From the NCBI RefSeq assembly GCF_021010575.1, contig NZ_JAJNAG010000031.1, positions 1-38,282 on the forward strand: a stretch of DNA of 38,282 nucleotides, given 5' to 3'. Both the position numbers and the translations under genes were made by a program. Under the pieces are notes generated by a model. The model had not been told where the DNA came from. It saw nothing but the letters and a program-made list of their open reading frames with translations, and did no database searches. This document shows, one piece after another, positions 19,459 through 28,874 of this stretch (the stretch's first letter is position 1; each line of letters starts with the position of its first letter). Origin of the DNA: Limnobaculum eriocheiris (GTDB lineage: Bacteria; Pseudomonadota; Gammaproteobacteria; Enterobacterales; Enterobacteriaceae).

Positions 19459-20418
19459 TCAGAGCAGTTGACGTATCGGTTTTTCTGCCAGAAAAGCGAC
19501 AATATCTTCAACCGCCCCCTGAAAATATCCCTGATAGTTACTGTCCGAAACATATCCCAAATGAGGTGTCGCTAACACGTTTGGTAAAGTACGCAGAATA
19601 TCACCTTCCGGCAATGGCTCTATTTCAAACACATCCAGTCCGGCCCCGGCAATACGCTGATGACTTAAAGCATCAATCAGCGCTTTCTGATCGACAATAG
19701 CAGCCCGCGAGGTGTTAATTAAAAACGCTTTTGATTTCATTCTGTTCAATTCGGCTTCACCAATTAATCCCCGGGAACGTTCACCCAGAACAAGATGAAT
19801 GGAAACAAAATCGCTGCTCTCCAGTAAGGCCTCTTTTGATGGTGCTAATTCAACGCCAACTTCTGCAGCTCTTTCTGCCGTTAAGTTTGAACTCCAGGCC
19901 GAAACCTCCATGCCAAACGCTTTGGCAACCTGAGCAACTCGTCCACCAATTTTACCCAATCCCAACAACCCAAGGCGTTTACCGTTGAGTGTTACACCTA
20001 CAGTACTTTGCCATGCCCCATTTTGGCGAAATGCATTATTTTCCGACACGATATGGCGAGCTAACCCTAAAATCAGCGCCCAGGTCAACTCCATCGGAGG
20101 CTCAGAACCGCTTGGTGTTCCACAAACGGTGACACCCTGAGCCGTTGCAGCTTTCACATCAATAGCGGCATTACGCATACCGGAAGTAATTAAGAGCTTT
20201 AGCTTAGGTAATTTAGCCAATAACGATTGAGTAAACGCTGTACGCTCCCGCATGATAATCACAATTTCACAATCGCCAATTCTGTCCGCCAGCTCTTGCT
20301 CATTAGCAATATGTTGAGAGAGTGAAAATACATCGACCCGATCGCGTAACGCAGACCAGTCAGCCATAGATAAAGCGACATTCTGAAAATCATCAATAAT
20401 TGCACATTTTAATTTCAT
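19459..20418 (-). CDS. D-2-hydroxyacid dehydrogenase family protein (NAD-dependent)
   Basis: This 319-residue cytoplasmic oxidoreductase of the 2-hydroxyacid dehydrogenase family (phosphoglycerate/formate dehydrogenase type) interconverts a 2-hydroxyacid and a 2-oxoacid. The Rossmann motif GLGKIG is at 153-158. The catalytic triad is visible as Arg238 (NTSRAA), Glu265 or Glu267 (DVFEIEP) and His286 (TPHLG). The substrate-side segment reads LITSGMRNAAIDV, where classical members have TGxNNID; this and SGSEPPMELTWALIL are typical of an uncharacterised subgroup. It stands alone between terminators; kdgR lies upstream but has its own terminator. The exact substrate is unknown. Confidence 0.85.
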   Translation of the reverse strand: MKLKCAIIDDFQNVALSMADWSALRDRVDVFSLSQHIANEQELADRIGDCEIVIIMRERTAFTQSLLAKLPKLKLLITSGMRNAAIDVKAATAQGVTVCGTPSGSEPPMELTWALILGLARHIVSENNAFRQNGAWQSTVGVTLNGKRLGLLGLGKIGGRVAQVAKAFGMEVSAWSSNLTAERAAEVGVELAPSKEALLESSDFVSIHLVLGERSRGLIGEAELNRMKSKAFLINTSRAAIVDQKALIDALSHQRIAGAGLDVFEIEPLPEGDILRTLPNVLATPHLGYVSDSNYQGYFQGAVEDIVAFLAEKPIRQLL

Positions 20419-20601
20419 AAGCCGAATCCTGTCAGGGGCAATATCCGATTGATATAAATTTATTTATCCAAATAATCTGTCAGAAATGTACACTCATCTC
20501 TGACAAAAAACTTTGTCTGGCGTCTGAATTTTGTTACATCAGGAAATTAATGCGTTTGAAAGCAGATAATATCTTACAGAATAATGTGTTATTGGAGGGA
20601 A

Positions 20602-20626
20602 ACAAAAAGGGAGCTAAAGCCCCCTT
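20602..20626 (-). terminator. Terminator of kdgR
   Basis: On the minus strand AAGGGGGC and GCTCCCTT pair (one mismatch) around TTTA and are followed by TTTGTTT, a rho-independent terminator 12 nt after the kdgR stop. Confidence 0.85.
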
Positions 20627-20637
20627 ATGACTAAAAC

Positions 20638-21429
20638 TTAAAATGGATAATTGTGGTAGCCCATTTGAGAAGAGATATTACGGGCTGCATCATGTAACAT
20701 CTTAATAATTTCCGGCTTGTTCTCTTCAGAGAAACGAATAGTCGGTAATGAAATACTTAAACCAACAGTAACAATACCAAAACGATCGAATACCGGTACT
20801 GCAATACAGCGCAGCCCTTCTTCCTGCTCTTCAATATCTTCAGCATAGCCTTGCTCTCTGGCCTGTTCTAATACAGATATGAAATCTTCAGCACACAAAA
20901 TGGTGTTATCTGTACTACGGGTAAAGGTGATTTTACTCAGGGTTTCCTGTACTTCCTGCGGATCGCTCCACGCCATCAGGACTTTACCAATTGCCGTAGT
21001 ATGAATTGGATTGCGGCGCCCAATACGCGAGTACATTCTCAGATTATAGAGTGAGTCAATTTTGTGGATATAAATAATGGCATCATCATCCAGTGCGCCA
21101 AGATGAATGGCCTCTTTAGTCTGTTTGGATATTTCACGCATTTGAATGTTGGCATAACGAATCAAATCAACATTCTGTAATGACTTTGAACCCAGTTCGA
21201 ATAGCTTCAAAGTAAGGGAGTATTTATCTGACTCTCCCTCCTGCGTAACATAACCTAATGTCTTCATCGTTTGCAGAAAACGATATACCGTACTTTTCGA
21301 CATCATGACCTGTTGAGCCAGCTCGGAGATACCCATCTCACGTTCTTCACCTAACGCATTCAATATACCAAAAACTTTCAGTACCGATGAGACTGAGTCT
21401 GGTTGCTTATCTAAATCATCCGCGGCCAT
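20638..21429 (-). CDS. kdgR: IclR-family repressor KdgR
   Basis: KdgR represses genes for pectin/hexuronate breakdown and is released by 2-keto-3-deoxygluconate. The protein has 263 residues like E. coli KdgR, with near-identical blocks: DLDKQPDSVSSVLKVFGIL at the N-terminus, the winged HTH MMSKSTVYRFLQTMKTLGYV (about 42-61), and the IclR effector domain with HLGALDDDAIIYIHKID, RMYSRIGRRNP, EEQEEGLRCIAVPVFDRFG and the C-terminus SQMGYHNYPF. No KdgR-regulated pathway gene is recognised nearby; the downstream 2-hydroxyacid dehydrogenase is separated by a terminator. The target regulon is therefore elsewhere. Confidence 0.97.
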   Translation of the reverse strand: MAADDLDKQPDSVSSVLKVFGILNALGEEREMGISELAQQVMMSKSTVYRFLQTMKTLGYVTQEGESDKYSLTLKLFELGSKSLQNVDLIRYANIQMREISKQTKEAIHLGALDDDAIIYIHKIDSLYNLRMYSRIGRRNPIHTTAIGKVLMAWSDPQEVQETLSKITFTRSTDNTILCAEDFISVLEQAREQGYAEDIEEQEEGLRCIAVPVFDRFGIVTVGLSISLPTIRFSEENKPEIIKMLHDAARNISSQMGYHNYPF

Positions 21430-21734
21430 TTGGTTGCCACCTTATGCTGGTATTCGTTTCAGAAAAATTGGAACAGTGTTTTTATTATAATGTTAAAGGC
21501 CAGCAAATGACAATCAGTGTTGATATCAATCTGTGTGATGTATCAGCATTATTTTTATTAAATATAATTAATAACCACGATAACTCTTATAGCCATAGAT
21601 AATTTTATCAAGCCAGATAACTTACAATTAATATTATTAACAATATTAATTGTCAGAAAATAGCATGATTAATAAAATAGCCATACTCCTGAAATTAGCT
21701 AAAAAGATTAATATTTAGTCACGGTTTTAATATA
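21430..21734. other. Intergenic region kdgR / GNAT gene
   Basis: These 305 nt of AT-rich sequence should hold the kdgR promoter (minus strand) near the right of the gene start. No gene, convincing promoter, terminator hairpin or repeat was identified. Confidence 0.5.
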
Positions 21735-22229
21735 TTAATGTAGAATATTAGGATTCGTAGGAAAGAACGACATACGACCCGGTCTTGAGATAATATAGAG
21801 TTCACTTTGTTCATTTGGTGCTATCACTGTCCAGCCCCGGGAAACATAATAAGTGATACTCTCATCCGCGGCTAAATAAACATTTGAAAAACCATTTATT
21901 CTCGCCCGCTCCAGTGCATTCTCTATCAACATTGAACCAAAACCCAGCTTTCTGTACCCGGGTAAAACATAAAGCCCACTCAGACAAGGAAAAAATGGGT
22001 TACTATCATGTTCTCGTTCCATCAGATGTACAGAACCCACAGGCCGCCCATCACAAAGGGCAACTAAGGAACAAGGTATTCTGTTCTTTTTGAGATGTTC
22101 ACTCAAAAACTCTTTAAGCTCGAAACTATCCGTTCTTGGCCCTTCCCAAAATTCCCGATAACACCATTCCATTACATCATCAAAGTACTGAGGGTGTTCA
22201 GCTAATGAAACAATCAATTTACTATACAT
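21735..22229 (-). CDS. GNAT-family N-acetyltransferase
   Basis: This 164-residue protein has the GNAT fold signature: beta4-alpha3 motif A LYVLPGYRKLGFGSMLIENA (about residues 86-105), with the acetyl-CoA pyrophosphate loop RKLGFG. It is followed by FSNVYLAADESITYYVSRGW, equivalent to motif B where a tyrosine follows the bent helix. The N-terminal WCYREFW region differs from well-known members such as RimI. The acceptor substrate cannot be deduced. It is a single gene in AT-rich surroundings, with GAGAATGCC before the ATG. Confidence 0.8.
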   Translation of the reverse strand: MYSKLIVSLAEHPQYFDDVMEWCYREFWEGPRTDSFELKEFLSEHLKKNRIPCSLVALCDGRPVGSVHLMEREHDSNPFFPCLSGLYVLPGYRKLGFGSMLIENALERARINGFSNVYLAADESITYYVSRGWTVIAPNEQSELYIISRPGRMSFFPTNPNILH

Positions 22230-22533
22230 GGCATTCTCTGATTTATATTAGAATGCAGAATATTACCAACTAATAAAATATTTTCACCTGCCAGAACCAC
22301 AAAAAACATTATTTTTATAGAATTGTTAATCTGAGCATTATTTTACTAAACAAGTATATTAAATAATAATTAAAAATAACAAATTGGAGACAACTTGCAT
22401 TTATAGCAATTAATTAATGCAACCAAAAACACTCCTTAAACAAGTCAGGTGAAAATTCTTACGGATATTATCATGTTCATTAATGCGCCTGAAATAATAC
22501 CAAATACCATATATTTTATGTCGAGTACTATAT
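22230..22533. other. AT-rich intergenic region upstream of the GNAT gene
   Basis: About 300 nt between the divergently read-out GNAT start and the rnz terminator hairpin. No ORF with a plausible start, no tRNA and no clear promoter was seen. Confidence 0.5.
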
Positions 22534-22556
22534 CGGTATCTGTTGTACAGATACCG
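22534..22556 (-). terminator. Hairpin downstream of rnz
   Basis: Perfect 10-bp arms CGGTATCTGT (22534-22543) and ACAGATACCG (22547-22556) enclose a 3-nt loop, 10 nt beyond the rnz stop. There is no strong T-run, so efficiency is uncertain. Confidence 0.65.
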
Positions 22557-22566
22557 GATAAACTGA

Positions 22567-23481
22567 TTAAAGACTGAATACGGCTAAATCACTGGCCATT
22601 TCAGTTTTTGGGAATATCTCCTGGCACTCAGCCAACAAACGTAAGCACTCTTCGGCCCCATAACGCGCACTAAAATGGGAGATAATCAAACGTTTTGCTC
22701 CAGCGGCTTTAGCTAATTCCGCCGTCTGCTGAGTTGTAGAATGGCCCCGACTATTCGCCTGCCCGGCCATTGAGGCCTCCAGCGTCGTTTCATGAACCAT
22801 TACATCAACATCTTTAGCCAATACTAATGCGTTTTCAGATGGAGAAGTATCACCAAATATTGCTAATACTCGCCCTTTCTGAGCAGGACCAAGATAATCA
22901 GGACCATTAATCACTCTTCCGTCATCTAACTGAACCTGTTCACCCGCTTTCAAACGCTGAAAAATTGGGCCTGCGGAAACCCCTTCGGCCAACAGACGAG
23001 AAGCATCCAAGGTACCGGGTTTATCAGCTTCTTCAATTCGGTAGCCAAAGCTCTCAATACCATGTACCAACGGCAATGCAGTGACGCAAAATTGTTGGTC
23101 CTCAACAACCTTACCCGGTTGAATTTCTATAATTTCCAGTGGATAAGTCAGATAAGAGCCGCTGAGGTTCAGGGCTGTTTCAATAAAAGTTTTAATACCC
23201 GGAGGACCGTAGAGCGCCAGAGGATCCTGAGAACCAGCCATTGAACGGCTACTGAGTAACCCGGGAAGACCAAAAATATGATCCCCGTGTAGATGGGTGA
23301 TAAAAATCTTTTCCAGACGCCCAATTCTTATTGAAGAGTACAAAATCTGATGCTGTGTTCCCTCTCCACAGTCAAACATCCAAAAGCTATTGCATTCACT
23401 AAGCAGATTCAACACTAAGCTGCTTACATTTCGTTCTTTACTTGGCGTACCGGCACCGGTACCTAAAAAAATCAATTCCAT
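22567..23481 (-). CDS. rnz: Ribonuclease Z (RNase BN)
   Basis: This zinc-dependent metallo-beta-lactamase-fold nuclease processes tRNA 3' ends. The 304 residues match E. coli ElaC/RNase BN in length. The start is MELIFLGTGAG. The metal motif HLHGDH holds His63, His65, Asp67 and His68. Further ligands are LVHGIESFGYRIEE (His near 140), AIFGDTSP (Asp) and ISHFSARY (His near 269). The substrate-binding exosite region PGTLDASRLLAEGVSAGPIF is also present. Monocistronic, with a hairpin after the stop. All metal-binding residues are intact. Confidence 0.97.
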   Translation of the reverse strand: MELIFLGTGAGTPSKERNVSSLVLNLLSECNSFWMFDCGEGTQHQILYSSIRIGRLEKIFITHLHGDHIFGLPGLLSSRSMAGSQDPLALYGPPGIKTFIETALNLSGSYLTYPLEIIEIQPGKVVEDQQFCVTALPLVHGIESFGYRIEEADKPGTLDASRLLAEGVSAGPIFQRLKAGEQVQLDDGRVINGPDYLGPAQKGRVLAIFGDTSPSENALVLAKDVDVMVHETTLEASMAGQANSRGHSTTQQTAELAKAAGAKRLIISHFSARYGAEECLRLLAECQEIFPKTEMASDLAVFSL

Positions 23482-23554
23482 AATAGATTAATTCTGAATC
23501 AAATATTTAATGGCTCTGAGCGCTGAAGCCTACTGATTGTGCTACATCGCAAAA

Positions 23555-24136
23555 TCAGGCAAAAACAGCGGCCAGATGCTCGCGTAGACATTTAAGGTTA
23601 TTCTCTACATCAGGCTGCTTTATCACATCAATGCATAAGAAAGTCGGCAGTGGTTTCATACCTAAAAACTGGTTCGCTTTGTGGAACGGCAGATAGACGC
23701 CATCCACCCCGGCACCCTCAAAAAATTGAGACGGATCGTCAAACGCTTCTTGCGGTGCATTCCAGGTCACTGACAGCATATAGGTTTTTCCCTGAATCAA
23801 ACCGCCTGAACCATATTTTTTCGACGCGTCTGAACGAGAACGACCATCGCTGGCATACAAACGACCATGACCTTCGGTAAACACTTCATCAATATACTTT
23901 TTAAGGATCCATGGCGCACCCATCCACCAGCCAGGCTGTTGGTAAATCACTGTGTCCGCCCACAGGTATTTCTCTATCTCATCTTCCACGACATAGCCGC
24001 GATCGATAATAGTCTCTTTTACTTCATGTCCGGCATGGCGTAAAAAATCGGCGGCAGCATGATGCAGAGTTAAGTTCAGCTCACCGTTAGAATGTGCGAA
24101 TTTTTTCATTGCATTGATAATCAGAATTTTACTCAT
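23555..24136 (-). CDS. mdaB: NAD(P)H:quinone oxidoreductase MdaB
   Basis: This flavodoxin-fold FAD enzyme does two-electron quinone reduction and protects against redox-cycling quinones. The 193 residues match E. coli MdaB in length and in blocks: KILIINAMKKFAHSNG, QQPGWWMGAPWILKKYID, EVFTEGHGRLYASDGRSR, KKYGSGGLIQGKTYMLSVTWNAP and GVDGVYLPFHKANQFLGM. The GWWMGAP and TWNAP loops form the flavin and substrate sites. It stands alone upstream of the divergent azlC gene. Nothing unusual is seen. Confidence 0.95.
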   Translation of the reverse strand: MSKILIINAMKKFAHSNGELNLTLHHAAADFLRHAGHEVKETIIDRGYVVEDEIEKYLWADTVIYQQPGWWMGAPWILKKYIDEVFTEGHGRLYASDGRSRSDASKKYGSGGLIQGKTYMLSVTWNAPQEAFDDPSQFFEGAGVDGVYLPFHKANQFLGMKPLPTFLCIDVIKQPDVENNLKCLREHLAAVFA

Positions 24137-24400
24137 AATTTCATTTCACTTAATTAATTTTGATGTTGCCCCAACCGGGAACAACCTGATAGGTACCCTA
24201 TTTGAATGGTTATAGTGTACCCGTTTTATTCATTAATAAAATCGCGATAAAATCATAAGATAATTGATTCTTAATCAACAATAATAAATAGAAAAGAAAT
24301 ATATTCACCAGAAATCGCTTATAGAATCATTGTCATTCCTGGTTTGTGGTATAAAAACAACATAAATTATTAGTGAAGTATACGGATCAACAGCATCATC

Positions 24401-25117
24401 ATGAGTGAATTAACATCAGAAAATGGGCATCCAACAGGGTGGCACAGCTTTCTGAAAGGTTGTATTGCAATATTACCGTTAAGTCTGGCGGTATTACCCT
24501 GGGGAATTCTGGCTGGTTCGATGGCGATAGAAAGCGGCCTGACCCCCGCAGAAGGCGTCGGCATGTCAGCAATCATCTTTGCCGGAGCTACCCAGTTGGC
24601 AGCAATGGGAATGATAAAAGCCGGGGCCGGAGTCATGGCTATCATGGTATCAGCCTTCTTTATCTCTTCGCAGCACCTGCTTTACAGCTTGACCCTGCGG
24701 GATCGCATCTCACCACTACCGTTAAGATGGCGACTGGTTTTAGGCTTCCTGTTAACCGATGAGCTATTTGCTTTGATTGGAAAACATAGCGCAGCTAAAT
24801 TTGACCGTTGGTATGCACTTGGCGTTGGGTTGTTTTTCTATATTTTTTGGCTGTTATCGACGCTGGCTGGCGTATTAGCTGCTACTCAGATAGAAAATTT
24901 AGGCAGCTATGGGCTGGATTTCTCTATTGCGGCCACCTTTATTGTTATTGTGGTCCCATTAATCAAAAACATCCCAACTATCGTTTGTGTTTTTACCGCA
25001 CTCATATTGTCCATTGTATTAGGCTATTTTCACGTTCCCAGTTCGCTAATTATTTCTGGAGTAACCGCCATGTTCGCCGGGTTAATCACTTCTCTGGTTG
25101 TGGGAGATAAAGAATGA
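24401..25117 (+). CDS. azlC: AzlC-family branched-chain amino acid exporter, large subunit
   Basis: The 238-residue membrane protein has several hydrophobic segments and the family motif PWGILAGSMAIESGL followed by IFAGATQLAAMGMI (about residues 28-70), typical of AzlC/YgaZ. With the small partner AzlD it exports branched-chain amino acids or related compounds across the inner membrane. The reading frame overlaps azlD by four bases (ATGA), indicating a coupled two-gene operon. It is divergent from mdaB. Substrate is inferred from the family only. Confidence 0.9.
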   Translation: MSELTSENGHPTGWHSFLKGCIAILPLSLAVLPWGILAGSMAIESGLTPAEGVGMSAIIFAGATQLAAMGMIKAGAGVMAIMVSAFFISSQHLLYSLTLRDRISPLPLRWRLVLGFLLTDELFALIGKHSAAKFDRWYALGVGLFFYIFWLLSTLAGVLAATQIENLGSYGLDFSIAATFIVIVVPLIKNIPTIVCVFTALILSIVLGYFHVPSSLIISGVTAMFAGLITSLVVGDKE

Positions 25118-25431
25118 TCTGGTTGATTATTTTTACGACAGCACTGGTTGTATTTGTAAACCGTTACCTGTTTTTAGAACCCGGTTTGCCAATCAAATTA
25201 AGCCCAACCATCAAGAAACTATTGGGATTTTCAATACCGGCAATTTTAACCGCTATTTGTGGACCGATTATTTTTCTGGACGACCACGGATTCAGGGAGA
25301 TTCCCCTTAATCCTTACTTTATTGGCGCTATTATCTCTGTTTTACTGGCATTGTTTATTCGCAATACGCTGGTTTCAGTGATTCTTAGCTTGCTTATATT
25401 TATGTTGCTGAAACAAGCCATACTCCCTTAA
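25114..25431 (+). CDS. azlD: AzlD-family branched-chain amino acid exporter, small subunit
   Basis: The 105-residue membrane protein has about four hydrophobic helices. The N-terminal IIFTTALVVFVNRYLFL resembles the AzlD/YgaH start, and a conserved NPYFIGAIISVLLALFIRN stretch follows the central loop. The start overlaps the azlC stop (ATGA). Together they form the two-component exporter. Small size and position support the call. Confidence 0.88.
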   Translation: MIWLIIFTTALVVFVNRYLFLEPGLPIKLSPTIKKLLGFSIPAILTAICGPIIFLDDHGFREIPLNPYFIGAIISVLLALFIRNTLVSVILSLLIFMLLKQAILP

Positions 25432-25523
25432 AAATTAATACGGGAATAATTTCAATTAGTTGCCTTTAATGCTTTAATTATTGTCTATACTTAAAAGGTA
25501 TATATAACAACGAGAACGCGCTA

Positions 25524-27419
25524 ATGATACCTGTCCGGTTGCCCAATACTGAAAAACAGCGAATTGAAATACTAAAATCACTTCAGATACTGGATACTCC
25601 GCCTTCAGAGCAGTTAGACCGTGTAACCCGCTTAACGGCGGATTTCTTTAATGTGCCTATCGCACTGGTTACGTTAATTGATAGTGACAGACAGTGGTTC
25701 AAATCCTGTTTTGGTTTATCACTGACTGAAACGTCGCGGGATATTTCAGTCTGTAGCCATGCCATCATGCAACGATCGGTATTTGTAGTTCCAGATCTGC
25801 GTAAAGACCCCCGTTTTTGCCATATTCCACCGGTGGTTGATGAACCTCACTTAGTGTTTTATGCCGGTTGCCAAATTCACTCTCGTCAGGGCATCCCTCT
25901 GGGTACGCTGTGCATCATCGATTCCAAAAAACATAAATTCAGTCACGATGACGAGAGTAAACTAAGCGACTTTGCCAAAATTGTTGAGCAATACTTCCAC
26001 AGCCTGGAAGAAACCACCTATACCCGCAAAGTTGAGGATAACCTAAGTAATACCGAATCTATGTTTGCTCAAACCTTCAATCAGGCTGCTGTTGGTATGG
26101 CGAATGTCTCCTTAACCGGACAATGGCTACGGGTAAACCCAAAACTGTGTGAACTACTGGGTTATCCCGAACCAGAATTACTCAACAAGACTTTTCAGGA
26201 GATCACTTATCCTGACGATCTGAATACTGACCTCAACTTGTTACAAGAAGTGCTGGATGGAAAAATAGAAACCTACACCATCGAAAAACGCTATATCACT
26301 AAGCAACAGCATCTCTTCTGGGTATTGCTCACCGTTTCAATGGTGAGAAACAGCCAGGGAATGCCTCAGCACTTTATTTCTATCATTGTGGATATCAATG
26401 AGAAGGTATCCATTGAAAATGAACTCAAAAAACTGACTGATGAATTGGAAACCAGAGTTAAAGATCGTACTAAGCAGTTGGAAAGGATGCTACATCTGGT
26501 CAATGAAGAAGTGGAACAGCGGATTGAGACTCAGAATTTATTGAATATTGAAAAAGAACGTTTGAAAGAAATTACCGATAACGTTCCTGCTTTAATCAGT
26601 TGTGTTAATCATCAGCTTCACTACACGTTTAATAATAAAACTTATGAAGACTGGTTTGGTTTGCAGGCCAGGGATACTGTTGGAATGTATATGCCTGACG
26701 TCATTGGTAAAACCAGTTTCCAGACAGCTCAATGCTATATTGAAAAAGTCATTGCCGGTCAAAAAGTCTCATTTGAAAATACGCTGCCGACTAAAGAGGG
26801 TCTGAAGTATGTTCAAACCACGCTGATCCCCAACCGGGATCGTGAACAAGGCGAGTTCTATATTCTTTCCCTTGATATCACCGAGCTTAAACAGCTACAG
26901 CAAACCCTGATATTTGAAGCCTCCCACGATATGCTGACTAATTTGCCAAACCGCAGATCCTTTATTGATAGCTTGAATAACATACTGCTCGATCCGGAAC
27001 AGCATCCATGGCTGGCTCTATTCTTTCTGGATTTGGACGGTTTTAAAGAGATCAACGATAGCTATGGCCATGAGTTTGGCGATAAAGTTTTACAAACCGT
27101 CGCCGGGATTATTTGCAATTCAGTACGGCAGAACGATATGGCAGTCCGCCTCGCCGGTGATGAATTTACTATTCTGTTTAGTCACCCGGATAACCCTCAG
27201 CATATTGTATCGGCAATTAGTCAGCGATTATTACAAGGGTTGTCTGAAGTTACCCATATCGATCAGACTCCCGTTAAGCTTAGCGCCAGTATCGGTATCG
27301 CGATTGTTTTAAACGACAATCTGCTCAAGCCAGAAACCTTACTCTCGTTAGCAGACAAAGCAATGTATCAGGCGAAACAGTTGGGTAAAGGAACATTTTG
27401 TATTGAATACAGCACCTGA
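25524..27419 (+). CDS. GAF-PAS-PAS-GGDEF sensor, probable diguanylate cyclase
   Basis: This 631-residue cytoplasmic protein has no membrane segments. An N-terminal GAF domain (about 5-160) is of the type with LDTPPSEQLDRVTRL, and carries CSHAI and GTLCIID. A PAS domain follows at about 180-300, then a coiled-coil linker with Glu/Arg-rich heptads (about 295-350), a second PAS (about 350-460) and a GGDEF domain (about 465-631) with DMLTNLPNRRSF. The active-site loop is AGDEF (544-548) instead of GGDEF. The inhibitory site RxxD is intact as RQND (535-538), exactly five residues before it. AGDEF proteins can be active (V. cholerae VCA0965 was reported so), so c-di-GMP synthesis is likely but not certain. 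Monocistronic. Confidence 0.88.
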   Translation: MIPVRLPNTEKQRIEILKSLQILDTPPSEQLDRVTRLTADFFNVPIALVTLIDSDRQWFKSCFGLSLTETSRDISVCSHAIMQRSVFVVPDLRKDPRFCHIPPVVDEPHLVFYAGCQIHSRQGIPLGTLCIIDSKKHKFSHDDESKLSDFAKIVEQYFHSLEETTYTRKVEDNLSNTESMFAQTFNQAAVGMANVSLTGQWLRVNPKLCELLGYPEPELLNKTFQEITYPDDLNTDLNLLQEVLDGKIETYTIEKRYITKQQHLFWVLLTVSMVRNSQGMPQHFISIIVDINEKVSIENELKKLTDELETRVKDRTKQLERMLHLVNEEVEQRIETQNLLNIEKERLKEITDNVPALISCVNHQLHYTFNNKTYEDWFGLQARDTVGMYMPDVIGKTSFQTAQCYIEKVIAGQKVSFENTLPTKEGLKYVQTTLIPNRDREQGEFYILSLDITELKQLQQTLIFEASHDMLTNLPNRRSFIDSLNNILLDPEQHPWLALFFLDLDGFKEINDSYGHEFGDKVLQTVAGIICNSVRQNDMAVRLAGDEFTILFSHPDNPQHIVSAISQRLLQGLSEVTHIDQTPVKLSASIGIAIVLNDNLLKPETLLSLADKAMYQAKQLGKGTFCIEYST

Positions 27420-27450
27420 CCACACCGGATATCAGGGGTCAGGAAAGTCA

Positions 27451-28779
27451 TTACGCAATGATGGATTGATTCATCTGCTTAAGCTGTTTCATTAACAAAA
27501 ACAGCACCGGAATCATTAAAAATATGGCAGATAATGGCATAGCTAACCAAATGCCATTGGTTCCAAGATAACGCGGTAAAATAAACAAGAACGGCAGCTG
27601 AATCAGGATATTACAAATGGTGATGACCAGTGCCTTATGCCCTTCCCCGATCGCCTGAAAGAATGCTTCTGTCACCACAAAAAAGCCCTGAATAAACAGC
27701 ACAAACAGGGATAGACGGACCGCATGAACAATCACCTGCTGCAAATGTTGATTATCACCTGCAAAAAAGCTGGCAAACAGAGTGGGAAATAGCAGCAAAG
27801 CCACGGTGAAAAACACGCCGCCCCCAACGCTAAATACCATTGCCAGCTTCAACACCTGTTTAACTGAATCAACCTGCTTTTCGCCATAAAAACGACTTAC
27901 TATTGGCTGCATACCGTGAGCCAGACCTTCTGACAGCAAATAGTAAAACGTCAACAAATAACCAGTTACGGCATAGGCTGCCACTTCGATGGCACCACCA
28001 TATTTCATAAACATAAAGTTATAGGCGACGATCGTTGCACCTAAATAGAGATACATAAACAGACTTGAAGAGCCGTTTTTACTAATCTTCCAGCTAAGAT
28101 CCATTCGAGGTTTAAAGTGACGGCGCTGTACTCTTATCGGGCTGCGGCGACTAAAAATATAAATCAGTGCCAAAACCACTGCCGTACTTTCTGCAATAAC
28201 CGTTGCCAGAGCAACCCCGATCAGCTCCATTCCCAGCAGCACAATAAATATGTAGTCCAACAGGATATTCATTAACGCTCCCACCACCATAAACGTAGTA
28301 GCAAGGCGAGGCGCATTCAGATTACGCATCAGATAAGGCGCTGCAATACTACCTAATACCAATGGTGCGGCACAGGCTACGACAATCAGGAAGTCATTAC
28401 CATATTCCAGCACTTTGCCAGTGGCACCCTGAAAGGCCAAAATATTATCCCCAAAGAGATACAGAATCATACTGAGTAAAACGCCGGGAATAATCATTAA
28501 TAGCGGCAGTTGGCCAATATAGGAGGACGCAATCTCACGATCTCCGGCACCGCGGGACAGAGAGACATGACTACCAATACCGATACCGACCATTAACCCC
28601 ACCGCCAGCATGACACCAATCAGCGGCCAGGCAAGATTAATAGCAGCTAACCCATCACTACCGATGTACCTTCCAACGAAAATGCCATCAATAATTTGAT
28701 AGGTACCACTCACTAACATCGCAATTAATGCCGGAATAGCATAGCGAGCAAAAAGCGCTCCAATACGCTGGTGTTGCAT
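27451..28779 (-). CDS. MATE-family efflux transporter
   Basis: This 442-residue inner-membrane protein has about twelve hydrophobic helices arranged as two similar halves. Family features include the N-terminal RYAIPALIAMLVSGTYQIIDG and IFVGRYIGSDGLAAINLAWP, and in the second half EGLAHGMQPIVSRFYGEKQ. It resembles the MepA/DinF-like branch that exports cationic drugs or organic compounds using ion gradients. It lies 95 nt downstream of a TetR-type regulator in the same direction, so drug-responsive expression is plausible. The substrate is unknown. Confidence 0.9.
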   Translation of the reverse strand: MQHQRIGALFARYAIPALIAMLVSGTYQIIDGIFVGRYIGSDGLAAINLAWPLIGVMLAVGLMVGIGIGSHVSLSRGAGDREIASSYIGQLPLLMIIPGVLLSMILYLFGDNILAFQGATGKVLEYGNDFLIVVACAAPLVLGSIAAPYLMRNLNAPRLATTFMVVGALMNILLDYIFIVLLGMELIGVALATVIAESTAVVLALIYIFSRRSPIRVQRRHFKPRMDLSWKISKNGSSSLFMYLYLGATIVAYNFMFMKYGGAIEVAAYAVTGYLLTFYYLLSEGLAHGMQPIVSRFYGEKQVDSVKQVLKLAMVFSVGGGVFFTVALLLFPTLFASFFAGDNQHLQQVIVHAVRLSLFVLFIQGFFVVTEAFFQAIGEGHKALVITICNILIQLPFLFILPRYLGTNGIWLAMPLSAIFLMIPVLFLLMKQLKQMNQSIIA

Positions 28780-28824
28780 AAAAATACCTGAATAGACTTA
28801 ATCAATAATCAACGGTCAAAAAAA

Positions 28825-28848
28825 CATGACAACAATGTCATTGTCGTG
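28825..28848. promoter_or_regulatory. Candidate operator between TetR gene and MATE gene
   Basis: CATGACAA (28825-28832) and TTGTCGTG (28841-28848) form a near-perfect inverted repeat (7 of 8). A second perfect palindrome, ACAATG-T-CATTGT (28832-28844), is nested between them. It lies in the 95-nt gap upstream of the MATE gene. Assignment to the adjacent TetR protein is an inference; the sequence differs from the palindrome upstream of the tetR-type gene. Confidence 0.45.
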
Positions 28849-28874
28849 AAACAACGAACTACGCCAGAAGATGG

